DNA of 64,000 bases from Lactuca virosa (lineage: Eukaryota; Streptophyta; Magnoliopsida; Asterales; Asteraceae): the NCBI GenBank assembly GCA_928212115.1, contig CAKMRJ010005523.1:140471569-140535568 (forward strand). Reading direction: 5' to 3'. How positions within the stretch are numbered: position 1 is the first letter of the stretch; the number at the start of each line of letters is the position of its first letter. The notes under the pieces were generated by a model. The model had not been told where the DNA came from. It did not search any database and saw nothing but the letters and a program-made list of their open reading frames with translations. Below are positions 10,311 through 20,608 of the stretch, one piece after another. Made by a program: the position numbers and the translations under genes.

Positions 10311-10889
10311 CTGAAACCATAACCAAAAACTGTAAGCCAAAGCTCAGTGAGTTCCCCCAAAGTACCACCACACAATACACATATCATATACAAACAAACA
10401 TGTTGGGTCCAATCAATCATCAGAATGGAATACCCACGACTCCACGACCATCGGGATGGATTACCCCTAGCCCAATCAGTCATCAGACTGGAATGCCAAC
10501 ATACAACAGGTCCACTCAGTCATCGTACTGGAAATCCAATATACAGTAGGGCACTCAGTCATCGGACTGGAATATCCTTGGGTCCACTCAGTCATCAAAA
10601 TGGAATACCCCTGGTTTGTTGACTCACACACATAGCAGTAATGGCTCAACCCAAAACAATATGTCGACATATAACATACAACAAACATATTCATCATACA
10701 GACAATCATGCGGCCAGAAATCAGAGGTAGTCCTACAGATCTACCGATCTACGCATATCAGCAACTATCATTTAATCATACAGATCTATCCCATACTCAG
10801 CATATCATAAATCAATGTATAACAGGATATCAATCCAATGGTCCAAACCTTGGTGCCTTCGACCCATAAGTACAATGAGGAAAACTCAC
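10311..10889 (-). other. Putative LTR leader intron of gypsy E
   Basis: On the minus strand GAG/GTGAGT (10890/10889) and TTTCAG/GTAC (10311/10310) bound 579 nt, with CTCACTGAGC as the branch-like core. It holds the CAGTCATC(A/G)GACTG repeat units. See the general finding on LTR introns. Confidence 0.4.
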
Positions 10890-11770
10890 CTCACAATCTG
10901 ATGAATATCTGATCAATACTCTCCTCCCAAATACCGGGTCAGCCCAAATCCTAAATGTCAAAACATTATCCATTAATGATATTTCCCCCAAAATTCCCTT
11001 GGTCAAACTTGGTCAATGGTCAGAAGTCAAGTCGACACCTAGTCGAGTCACCCAGCTGAGCCAACCCGACCGATTCAACCCAACCGAGTACGATGGGCGT
11101 ACTCATCTGTACGCGAGGCGTACTCGGTGGTTGACCATACTACGGGACGCTGACCGCGTACACGCAGCTTACCACTTGGTACGCCCAACATACATTCCCC
11201 GTTCAACCCTTTCCCCATTAAGAGCTTAATACTCCAAATATTCACATCCAAAGTCAGATCCAAAGCCAAAATACCCTCAAGAGTCATAAAGTTTCCAACT
11301 TTATGACTTTGCATGCCCATTAAGTACTTAATACACAAAATCTCAACATCTTAATGCCTTAAGACCTTCTATAGCATGCATAGGGAAAAACTAACTATCA
11401 AGACCACATTTTTATGACTTAAGACCCCTCCTAAGGTCTGAAAGGACGACTTATTGGGTCAAGAACATGCCATTCTCAAGAATCACCATATTTGGGACAA
11501 AATGTGTCTTAAAGGAAGAAATGTCTAGATCTACAAGATGGAGTGATCAAGTTTGTGAACTTTATACCTCTTGGAGGTTGCTAACAAGAAGATAATCTCA
11601 TATCCAAGATGCTTCCAAGCTCCAAGATCTTCTCACCACCTTCTTCTTCTTCAAGAACACCTCCAAAACACTCCAATGGGCTCAAAATGCACTCTTCTCA
11701 CTTAGGGTTTTCTTGGGGTCATTTTTCACAAAGGGAGGTTAATGAAGTAATAAGAAATAAGGCTATAATG

Positions 11771-11783
11771 GTGTTTATATAGG
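11771..11783 (-). promoter_or_regulatory. TATA box of gypsy E LTR
   Basis: CCTATATAAACAC on the minus strand, about 255 nt into the LTR and just downstream of the U3 palindrome cluster. Confidence 0.6.
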
Positions 11784-12052
11784 ACCAAAACCTAAAAATT
11801 AGGGTTTGCACTTTCTTCACGTACGCCTCGCGTATGAGGTGTATGCCCAGCGTACTAGGGCGCATCCTAGTACGCCTAGCGTACACAACGTACGCTCGGC
11901 ATACGAATCCTAGACAATTTACTATATTGCCACTATGGGCCAATCTAGCAACCTTCCTCAAACCCAAGGGTCCAAATGCAATACTATTCAAACATAGGGT
12001 TGAAATTGAACTTACCTTGACATTGGGATGTTACAATTCTCCCCCACTTGAA

Positions 12053-13258
12053 CTATACTTCATCCTCGAAGTCGGCTGCAACGAATAACTCAATATAATG
12101 TTCCCACATCTCAGCCTCTGGCTCCCAGGTCCACTCGGAGCCTCTCCGATGTTGCCACTGAACCTTTTCCAAAGGTATCTCCTTGCTGCGTAGAACCTTC
12201 ATATTTCTCTCCAATATAGCTATCGGTCTCTCAATATAACTTATGCACTCATCGACTTGAATATCATCCAAAGGGACCACTTCCTCACCTTCCAACACAC
12301 ACTTTCGTAACTAAGAGACATGGAAAGTGTTGTGGATCTGATTGAGCTCACTCAGCAAATCTAACCGGTAGGCCATCCTGCCTACCCTGACGATCACATG
12401 GAATGGTCCAATATAACAGGGATCCGATTTCCCCTCTTGCTGAAGCGTATCATACCCTTCTAGGGTGAGATCTCAGTAATACCATATCACCGCCCTGAAA
12501 TTCCAACTCCGATCGGTGCCAGTCAGCATAACTCTTATGTCGACTCGGAGCTATCTGCAATTTCTGACGGATCTGCTGAATAAGCACCATGGTCTGAAGG
12601 ACTAATTCGTTCCTTCCCATGACCCCATGACCAACCTCTCCCCGACATACCGGGGTAAGACATCTCCGACCATACAAGAGCTCAAAAGCTAGGGCACCAA
12701 TGCTGGAGTGATAATTGTTGTTGTATGAAAACTCCGCAAGAGGTAGGTAGGAATCCCAACTCCCACTAAAATCTATAACACAAGCCCGCAACATATCCTC
12801 AAGTGTCTAGATGGTCTACTCATTCTGACCATCGGTCTACGGGTGATAAACAACGTTGAAATATAGCCTCGTGCCTAGTTCCTCATGGAACTTCTGCCAG
12901 AATGTGGAAGTGAACCAAACATCTCAGTCTGAAACAATGGAGAACAGAACCCCATGACGAGCAACAATCTCCTGAACATACACGTCGGCCAACTTTTCGG
13001 CCGAAGAGCTCTTCTGGATGGCCAAAAAGTGGGCACTCTTGGTCAATCGATCCACGATGACCCATATAGCATCGAAACCCTTGGCGGTCTTGGTGATAAA
13101 ATCCATGGTGATCTGTTCCTACTTCCACATGGGAACCTCCAAAGGCTGCAGCTTTTCGTGTGGCCTCTGATGCTTAGCCTTGACCATCCTACAAGTCAAG
13201 CACCTCTCAACATACCGAGTTATCTCCCTCTTCATACACGCCCACAATTAACTAAATC
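12053..13258 (-). pseudogene. Gypsy E integrase and chromodomain, broken
   Basis: Read from 13258 down: the integrase core begins MDFITKTAKGFDAIWVIVDR with its first catalytic Asp (about 13105). HGVLFSIVSD (about 12930) carries the second Asp, and the C-terminal part includes WDSYLPLAEFSYNNNYHSSI. The GPF/chromodomain end contains GSEWTWEPEAEMWEHY (about 12140). Several stops and frame changes split it. The chromodomain aromatic residues are retained, unlike in gypsy F. Confidence 0.85.
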
Positions 13259-13555
13259 TCAAATCCCGATACATCTTGGTGGCACTCGGGTGTATAGAAA
13301 GAGAGACTTATGAGCCTCCTCCAACACTATCTGCCTTTCGGGAGGCACATTGGGTATCTCCTCCACGAATACATCGGCAAACTCCCTAACAACTGGCAAA
13401 TCTGAAACTGGGACCTGCTCCCCCACCCGAGTGTCAACCACATATGCAAGATAACCCGCACACCTATGCTGAATATACTGTCGGGCCCTGGCCGCCGAAC
13501 AAAAACCCTGATCTAAACTTGGTACCCTCTGCATAGATAACCAGTTCTCCCCCAC
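13259..13555 (-). pseudogene. In-frame fusion of protease-RT linker to integrase zinc region
   Basis: A 98-codon frame runs through the protease/RT linker (REFADVFVEEIPNVPPERQ) and continues directly as the integrase N-terminal segment (VLEEAHKSLFLYTRVPPR). All of RT and RNase H, well over 1 kb, is missing at the junction near 13345. The element is therefore an internally deleted, non-autonomous derivative. Confidence 0.8.
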
Positions 13556-13602
13556 TTGTGGTTCAAACTATCACTCGCTGACCCTCACAATCGATCATGT
13601 CA

Positions 13603-13911
13603 TCAAACCTGTTTAACCAATCCATCCCCACTATCATGCATACATCCACCATGGGGATAGGGATCAAATCTATCAGATAAAGGCACCCCGAAGATCTCCA
13701 ATACACAACCATGATACACTCTGGATGCAGAAACCCCGTGTTCGTTAGCGATAGAAACCCAAAATGGACACTCTAACTCCCCAATCGGCGTATCCAACTC
13801 CCTAATGAACGTCTGGGATACAAAAGATTGACTCACACCCGAGTCAAAAAGCACAAGAGTAGGAAAAGAGTTCACTAGGAAGGTACCTAACAGAATCATA
13901 ACCATAAGCAT
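13603..13911 (-). pseudogene. Gypsy E aspartic protease
   Basis: The active-site segment is LVLFDSGVSQSFVS (about residues 20-33 of the frame), with the DSG triad, followed by typical chromovirus protease strands (GCVLEIFGVPLSDRFD). The frame ends before the catalytic domain is fully complete. Confidence 0.75.
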
Positions 13912-13959
13912 ATCATAAATAACTCAACTGAATATAAATAGAAACATACCAGTGACGAT

Positions 13960-15148
13960 GTATGACACTGCCCTGGCCTCCTCTGCTGTGAGCTGAAAAG
14001 CACGATCTCGAGCCCTCGGGGGCTCCACCCTACCCTGGCTCCCCATCAGTGATCCTCATAGTAGCCGGCGATGTAGCATGTGCCGGTCTAGCAGCAAGCA
14101 AGAGACAGTCGGCATTCACATGGCCCACCTGGTCACAGTGATAGCAAATCCTGGTGTTGGGTGTTGGAGCCTGCTGACGGCCGTCCCTCACAATGTGGCC
14201 CTGTCTGCTACATTTGTGGCATCCAGGAGAATATCAGCAAGCACCATCATGAACCTTGTCGTACTTTCCACAAGTTCGTCCCCTCTGACTCCCAGATCTC
14301 ACATCATCAGCCTTAAACCGCTTTGATGTAGCTTGTGACTGCACTGAGGCCTGCCTCTGCTCCCTCTTCTAGAGCTCCATCTCGATCTCCCGCCGCCTAG
14401 CGGCTTCCTGCAACTTCACCAGTGTACTATAGCACTACGTAGACACAAACTGGCGGATATCCATCTTGAGCATGCTCAAGTACCGGGTCATCTGAGATTG
14501 ATCAGAGGTAGAAAACTCAGGGCAAAACATAACTCTCTCTGTAAACATCTTGCTGATCTCTGTCACCGAGTCGACCCCCTGCCTCAAATCCAAATACTCT
14601 TGAGTCAACCTTTCCTGATCCACCAATGGAACATACCTCGAGCGGAACATCTCAAAGAACTGATCCCATGATACTGCAGCTCTCTGCTCTGGAGTGCAAG
14701 AACTAGTAATCAGTCTCCACCAATCCTTCGCTCCGAACCTAAGAAGGTTCAGAGCGCACTTGACCATCTAGTCAGCTAGGCAGGAGCAAGTAAAGAAACA
14801 TCCCTCAACATATGACAGCCGCCTCATGGAAATTATCGTATCCTGAAGCCCATCAAACACTGGGGTCTTCGTATTGTCGAAGTCCAGGTACTGGAAGGCT
14901 CTCCCTCCTCCAATCCACGTAGCAGAAACGGTCGTGGTGGCTACAACAACAGTAGCCTCTTAAAGTGCAGCGTATCAATCATCAAAGAACTCCATCATGG
15001 TGGTCTTGATAGACCCAAACAACTCTGGTATCCGCCCCCAGACAATAGAAACAACCTCAGCATGAATCACCTCCCTGACCCGATCCTCGGTCAACCCTGG
15101 CCTATCCTGGCCACTCACTCCTGATCCGGGTCCCCTCGTGAACACCAT
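13960..15148 (-). pseudogene. Gypsy E gag
   Basis: The likely start is at 15148 (MVFTRGPGSGVSG), which matches the gag start of gypsy C (MVVTRGSGSSDPE). The capsid helices lie at 14767-14435 (LNLLRFGAKDWWRL, LTQEYLDLRQG). CCHC-like knuckles are visible on the minus strand near 14080-14200 (CYHCDQVGHMNADC). Stops at about 14960 and 14790 interrupt it. Confidence 0.8.
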
Positions 15149-15248
15149 ACTGAAATAAACCAGAGAAATATCAGATAAAACACATATCATACCATAAGAA
15201 CCATTCCATAACAAAACCCTAGGGGTTGTGACTTCCCTGATACGCGTA

Positions 15249-15301
15249 CGGGTCCTGTGCTTCCAGTAGTACGGGCCCATACTCCCTTCCGCACCTACCC
15301 G
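15249..15301 (-). promoter_or_regulatory. Conserved leader hairpin upstream of gag (gypsy E)
   Basis: On the minus strand AGTAT-GGGCCC-GTACT (about 15283-15268) forms a stem with a fully palindromic 6-nt loop, flanked by conserved GGTGCGGAAGG and TGGAAGCAC. It lies about 125 nt before the gag start. The same block occurs in gypsy A (37898-37918) and gypsy C (59579-59599). Confidence 0.5.
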
Positions 15302-15926
15302 TACTTGTCTCAAGAGATCATCACAAGAACCCTAACAACACTCACTAGAATATGCGTACACCCTATTATTACTTCCTAGAGAAAGGCTAGACATCCATCG
15401 ACTGGTCGGATGACCCCACATAACTTATCCATGAAACTTCCACCAACCCTACAACACTCGTGTATGCTAATCATACATAACACTGGATCCTATAGACAGT
15501 CGAATACTTGATTCTACCCTAAGCCCACAACCAGACAACGAACATGAAATAAGGCTAAATCAAACATTCTTAGGCTATAAAATCTTAGTCATGTACAATT
15601 TTGATTTATACACTAAGCAACTACAGTAATGATGTCAATTTCATATAAGGAAGAAACCCTAGGCTACCAGGCATCATATAATTAGACAATTCTATCATGC
15701 AATTCCTGAAGATCCCTAGCCTATCGCTAGCATGCTGTTCTAACAACATAATATCAAATAACAGTGTGGTAACTTGGGGTCTACTTACTGGCTCCGACTG
15801 ATCGTACACATCACATATTTTCTTGATTTTTTTTAAAACAATTTTCAAAATCATTTTAAAAACCTTTGCAGTTCCTTAGTTTGAGACTGGATTCACACGG
15901 ATGTTCCTCCAATTCGGTCAAACAAA

Positions 15927-15939
15927 CCCTCTGATACCA
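15927..15939 (-). promoter_or_regulatory. Gypsy E primer binding site
   Basis: Minus strand TGGTATCAGAGGG, an initiator-tRNA-Met type PBS, next to the LTR end at 15943. Confidence 0.85.
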
Positions 15940-15942
15940 ACT

Positions 15943-16404
15943 TGTAACATCTCAAAAATCACAACCAATTTAAACTTTTCAAAACAACCTATTTACTAAT
16001 AAAAGTGTTCACAAAACCATTGTTTCCAAAATATTATTTAAAATCATAGTCTCTCAAGATCAACAACATAAAATCAGGATGTGCACGGTCATGCCTTCTC
16101 CTTGCCATGGTCATCTGAAGTACTTAAAACCATAACCAAAAACTGTAAGCCAAAGCTTAGTGATTTCCCTTAAAGTACCACCACACAATACACATATCAT
16201 ATACAAAAAAGCATGTTGGGTCCAATCAGTCATCGGACTGCAATACCCATGGGTCCACAGCCATCAGGCTGGATTACCCTTGGCCCAATCAGTCATCAGA
16301 CTGGAATGCCAACATACAACAGGTCGACTCAGTCATCGAACTGGAATATCAATACACAGTGGGCCCACTCAGTCATCGGACTGGAATATCCTCGGATCCA
16401 CTCA
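15943..16404 (-). repeat. Gypsy E 5' LTR, truncated
   Basis: Only the U5-side 462 bp remain. Homology to the 3' LTR stops at CTCA (16404) and gypsy D integrase sequence begins at once. The retained part includes five CAGTC-type hairpin units (16224, 16258, 16289, 16331, 16370). Confidence 0.85.
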
Positions 16405-16779
16405 ATGTGGGTACACTTGAGGAAGCAGCGTTTTCCAAGTAAAAGCAAGAATAAGTTGAGGTCGAGAGTTGAGGGTCCATACAAGGTAGTGGGACGAGTT
16501 AATGATAATTCATACAAAGTTGAACTTCCAGGTGATTATGGAGTCCATGCCACGTTCAACGTTGGAGACCTTTCCCCTTATCTTGATGATGATGGTATTG
16601 TTGAATTGAGGACAATTCCTCTTAAAGAGGGAGGGGATGATGCGAATGAGAAAAGCCTTGAGGGTGCGAAAACGACTTTGTCAAACTCCAAACCCGGTGA
16701 TGAGTATGAGCCGATGCGAATGATTGCGAATGATCGCAACCCGTTGCAATTGCTAAATATTGGATGCAAACGAGTATGA
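16405..16779 (+). pseudogene. Gypsy D integrase C-terminus
   Basis: An open frame carries LRKQRFPSKSKNKLRSRVEG, GRVNDNSYKVELPGDYGV and FNVGDLSPYLDDD, the typical C-terminal end of plant gypsy integrases. It has no chromodomain. The frame continues through the polypurine tract into the LTR and stops at 16779. The upstream integrase core is missing. Confidence 0.85.
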
Positions 16780-17190
16780 TCCATTGCGAATGATCGCAAC
16801 ACATTTCAGTCTATGTTACCCGGGTGCGAACGTCAAAACGAGAATGAGACCCGAAATACTAGTTGCGATTACGACGTTGGAGACCTTTCCCCTTATCTTG
16901 ATGATGATGGTATTGTTGAATTGAGGACAATTCCTCTTAAAGAGGGAGGGGATGATGCGAATGAGAAAAGCCTTGAGGGTGCGAAAACGAATTTGTCAAA
17001 CTCCAAACCCGGTGATGAGTATGAGCCGATGCGAATGATTGCGAATGATCGCAACCCGTTGCAATTGCTAAATATTGGATGCAAACGAGTATGATCCATT
17101 GCGAATGATCGCAACACATTTCAGTCTATGTTACCCGGGTGCGAACGTCAAAACGAGAATGAGACCCGTAATACTAGTTGCGATTACGAC
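16561..17190 (+). repeat. 315-bp tandem duplication across pol, PPT and LTR start
   Basis: Copy 1 is 16561-16875 and copy 2 is 16876-17190, differing at only a couple of bases. Each copy contains the VGDLSPYLDDD coding end, the polypurine tract AAAGAGGGAGGGGA and the first about 240 bp of the LTR. It is much younger than the element itself. Confidence 0.9.
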
Positions 17191-17836
17191 CCTCGGAGTA
17201 CTGTCAGATGTGAAAGTTAGTTCTTGGGAACAACACCACGTGGACTTTGCATGGTAACGTACGAAAACTAAGGCGGTAAGTTTCCTCTTCTGGTAGTTCT
17301 GTTCTCACTTCGATTTTAGCTCCAATAAAGTATGATGATATAGTTTCTTCTTTAAGGCAACCCCCTTTTGTAGTTTATAGCAGGGTGCCTTTCCTAGCCT
17401 AAAAAGACGAACTTTCCTTTTTTGGGTGTGTCTTAGTTTTATTTTCTCGGTGTATTTTTATTTGACCGTTATGTGTCTTAGGCTTTAAATAGCCATTTGT
17501 CTTTCAGTTGTAAGAATCGAAGAATTTATCAAATCAAAGAACATTTGTTAATGAGTTGTTGCGACACTCAAACCCCATCATTTGAAGGATGCTTTCCTGA
17601 TCTTGATAAATTTCAAGTAAATAGGTCTTAACTTGTTTTCACCGATATCCAATCTATAGGTCTAGATTTTTTATCTAATCTATCCTTTATTTCTTGTTAT
17701 TCTTGTTCTCGTTCTTGTCCCTAATTTACCCATTTTTCTATCTTCATTGTGATTCTTGTTCTTCTTGTTTTTATTTCCGCTGTTATATAAAATCAAAGAA
17801 AATCTAAAAACAAATCCAAGCCTCCTACACACATCA
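16953..17836 (+). repeat. Gypsy D 3' LTR
   Basis: It starts TGATGCGAATGAG after a polypurine tract and ends ACACATCA at 17836, followed by the TSD. Because of the tandem duplication a second LTR start lies at 16638. Confidence 0.85.
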
Positions 17837-18495
17837 TGTATGTATATATGTTTAGACATGAATGATATTATGTAGAATACTGATATTTTATTAGACATAG
17901 ATAAAGAATAAGTACTTAATGAGTTAAGTACTATATGTGTAGCAGAAGATCTCTTGATGAGATAAAGAGATAGATTGTCCATGGGACAAATATTATGTGA
18001 TGAGTCACATAATAGCGATAGAGATTCCTTTGAGGACAAGAGTATGATTCATTCGAGAATGAGGTGATGGTTCCTTAAGGAAAGTACATAGTTGATCCCT
18101 TTAGGGATGTAGATAGATGATTCATGCAGGAATAAAGATAATGTATGGTTAGAAAAGATAGAGAAAATGTTCCATGATGGGACAAAGTAATGAGGTTCTT
18201 TTAAGAAATTAGTGATAATCCGTGAGGGATTACGAGTAAGGAATCCGTGAGGGATTCAAGAGAAGAAATAGAGTGATAAGGAATTAGTGGAGGGAATCAA
18301 GAGAAGATCGAGAATGTCATGGGGTCCGTGAGGGGTCGAGATGAGAAGTATGAGATGAAGTAAAATGAGTATGAGAAGGCATGCTAAGAGTTAGAGAAAT
18401 GAGAAGAACAGAGTAAGAAATAGAGAATAGCATGCATAGAGCCTAGAGAAGAGCAGAGAAAGACTATTTTGCGCTCATCTAAATGGACTTAACAA
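17837..18495 (+). mobile_element. Truncated LTR, part 2, with hairpin array
   Basis: This continues the sequence interrupted at 6866. It contains further short hairpins (listed separately) and purine-rich repeats such as GAGAAG. No clear LTR end or PBS was found. CTTAACA at about 18494 could be the end, but the flanks do not match those at 4501. Confidence 0.4.
17911..18257 (+). repeat. Hairpin array, right part
   Basis: Perfect hairpins at 17911-17932 (AGTACTTAA/TTAAGTACT, loop TGAG), 17975-17989 (TTGTCC/GGACAA), 17992-18013 (ATTATGTGA/TCACATAAT, loop TGAG), 18071-18082 (TTCC/GGAA), 18095-18108 (ATCCC/GGGAT), 18216-18232 (TAATCC/GGATTA, loop GTGAG) and 18241-18257 (GAATCC/GGATTC, loop GTGAG). 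Stems differ while loops recur. Confidence 0.75.
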
Positions 18496-20321
18496 AAATA
18501 AATAAATAAATACAATGTTAGGGTTAATGACCATTCTTTAAAAGTTTTGAAACCATAGGACCAACGTTGATTACTTAAACCATAGAATTGAATTCAATTT
18601 TTTTGGAAACCACATACACTATTTTTGAAGATTTGTAATGAAAATATTTTATATAATAAATGTGTCTAGCGTTTTCGAATCACAACGATATTTTTTATTT
18701 AAAAAATGTTCTAGGCACAAAAGGATATATGTATTAAAAATAACTTTATGTTTTTGGAGTTATTAAAGAATCTTGCATGGAAGAAAATAGTGCCTTAAAG
18801 ATTTGATGAATCGAATCTTGAATTTATTCCTATCTAAATTATTTAAACCACTATTATTATCGGTGTAGGTTATCTGATTCCTTCACGAAAACCCCACTAT
18901 CTTATTTTAAAAGACAAACAATTATAAATCATAGTTTATTAGAATAATTAGAATACAATATCGAATATTACGTACAATAAATGTTTAAAAAAAGCAAATG
19001 GCCATTAGATTCCATTTGATTTTTATTATGGTATTTTTTTAAAAAATCTATCCATCTAATCTACATATATGTATGTGTTTGATAATCAAATTTTTTTTTT
19101 AAGTTTTTAGCTTTTAATTTAAAGAAAAACTTGAAATTAAAGAAATTTTTTAGGACCTTAAAATTTTTTATATTAAACAAAAACTCATAAGTCATAATTC
19201 AAAAGCTATTTAAAATGACTTTTGAGATATTTTAGCTTTTATTTTTGTATTGTTTATAACTTTTAAAAACTTAAAACCATTTTTCCCAAACACTTCTAAA
19301 AAACAAAAGATAAAGTTTATAGCTTCCAGTTAGTTATGCCAAAGATACTTGTATTCATCAATGTGCTTTTGAAAGCCTTGAAGAGTTTTTTTTAACTTAA
19401 AGAAAAAAAAAGTTTATTCAAGAATACGACTAAAAAATATATTTTAAACAAACAAACTTATATAAACTAAAAACTACTTCAAATATCTTTTGATTAGACA
19501 TAACAAACATGTTGTATCGTATCGAGTTGAAACATTAAATGGTCTTAAATAGTTTGATCCTAATCTCATCCATTAAATTTTTATGTCGTATTGTGTCAAC
19601 CCATTTAATTAATGCCAAGTTTGTGTCAGGTCAACGGGTTTAAGGTTTAGATCTTGTAAAAGTGTTGTGTTATGCCAACTTGAAACACTAAATATGTTGA
19701 AAAAGTAGGAGCTGGTGAGGTGGAAATGAAAAAATGAAAAACTGGAAGGAGTATGATGTGGGGAAGCAAAGGGGAGTCGTTACGAGAAGGAGGGAGTGGT
19801 TGAGTGGCATTGTGGAGTGTGGGAGGGAAAAGAAAAAGTAAGAGGTTGTTTGATAGTTTAGGACCGAATCAGATCTGGTTGAGTCAAGACATGATTAAGT
19901 CACCATGAGTTATGTCTAGAACCGAATCTAAGGATTTTAACTGTAGTATCAAATTGTCTGAATCTAACCGAATTAGACTCGACCTCTTATTATAAGGCTT
20001 AGTAAGAGGCATATCAAACAACCTTCTATGAAAGAATGAAATAAAGTCTTGACCTAGGCTAGATGGTATTATAATGATATTGTTTTGGTAGATGTATATC
20101 TTATTATATAGTTCAAAATAATCACAATATTTTATACGAGCTTAGTATAAAAATTATAATTTCATAGTTAATACCAATGTGTAGCATATGTTCCGTTTAA
20201 TGAATTCGAAATAGGGTTGATAAATAATAACGAGTAATTATATAATTAAAGACTAAATTTTTATGAGTTTCTCAAGTAAATTAATTAAATAAAAGGCATT
20301 ATATAGACGTAAGGGGATTAA

Positions 20322-20352
<31 letters not shown>
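18496..20352. other. AT-rich spacer without genes
   Basis: No coding frame of note. It contains A/T homopolymer runs, one MITE candidate (19844-20023) and the start of an AAT microsatellite. Confidence 0.6.
19844..20023. mobile_element. Candidate MITE, about 180 bp
   Basis: The ends GGTTGTTTGATA and TATCAAACAACC are 12-bp perfect inverted repeats. No convincing target duplication flanks them, but the 9-mer AGTAAGAGG occurs near both ends. The ends resemble GTTTGA/GTTTGG-type plant MITEs. Confidence 0.5.

Positions 20353-20357
<5 letters not shown>
20322..20357 (+). repeat. (AAT)n microsatellite, left half
   Basis: This is the insertion site of the solo LTR. The same repeat resumes at 22313. 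Confidence 0.95.
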
Positions 20358-20598
20358 TGTAACATTATAATTTCTGGGTTTATACTTTTGGCCATTGTGT
20401 TAATTTTTATTTGCAAAATGGTCCCATGTGCATGTTGCAAGAAACACGTGTCTGGCTTCGTACGCCCAACGTAGTATGGGGTACGCTCAACGTAATGGGT
20501 TGATGAACGCGTGTGGCTAAGGCACTATGCCCGGCGTACGTCAAACTACGCCCAACGTAGTGCGTCTGACTTAAACCCTAATTTGGAGGGTTTGGACA

Positions 20599-20608
20599 CT
20601 ATATAATC
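20599..20608 (+). promoter_or_regulatory. TATA box of solo LTR
   Basis: CTATATAATC about 240 bp into the LTR, just after the palindrome cluster. Confidence 0.55.

Larger units (their letters stand above)
10130..12035 (-). repeat. Gypsy E 3' LTR
   Basis: 1906 bp, ending GGGATGTTACA at 12035 next to the polypurine tract (plus-strand ATTCTCCCCCACTT). In sense order it has GTACGC/GCGTAC palindromes (11905-11822), a TATA box (11783-11771), a second palindrome cluster (about 11180-11085), a donor (10889), a hairpin-rich repeat (10620-10410) and an acceptor (10311). The 5' LTR remnant differs by roughly 5-8 percent by eye. Confidence 0.9.
10130..16404 (-). mobile_element. Gypsy E, chromovirus nested in gypsy D
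   Basis: A minus-strand element with a complete 3' LTR (10130-12035), a short internal region (12036-15942) and a truncated 5' LTR (15943-16404). The left target copy would be TTTCT (10125-10129). The right side has been deleted together with part of D. The chromodomain-bearing integrase and the TGTAACA LTR style fit a Tekay/Del-like chromovirus. RT and RNase H are absent. Confidence 0.85.
6867..17836 (+). mobile_element. Gypsy D, Ty3/gypsy element with nested insertion
   Basis: The ends are defined by LTR starts TGATG(T/C)GAATGAG, an ACA(C/T)ATCA-type end and the 5-bp duplication TGTAT at 6862-6866 and 17837-17841. The order is 5' LTR, PBS, gag, CCHC knuckle, protease, RT, then gypsy E, then the end of integrase, PPT and 3' LTR. 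RNase H and most of integrase are missing, probably lost in a deletion after E inserted. Many stops and frame changes show it is old and inactive. Confidence 0.85.

Noticed and set aside
17680..18039. 119-codon minus-strand frame
   Set aside because: It spans the gypsy D 3' LTR end and the hairpin array, so it crosses an insertion boundary and cannot be one gene.
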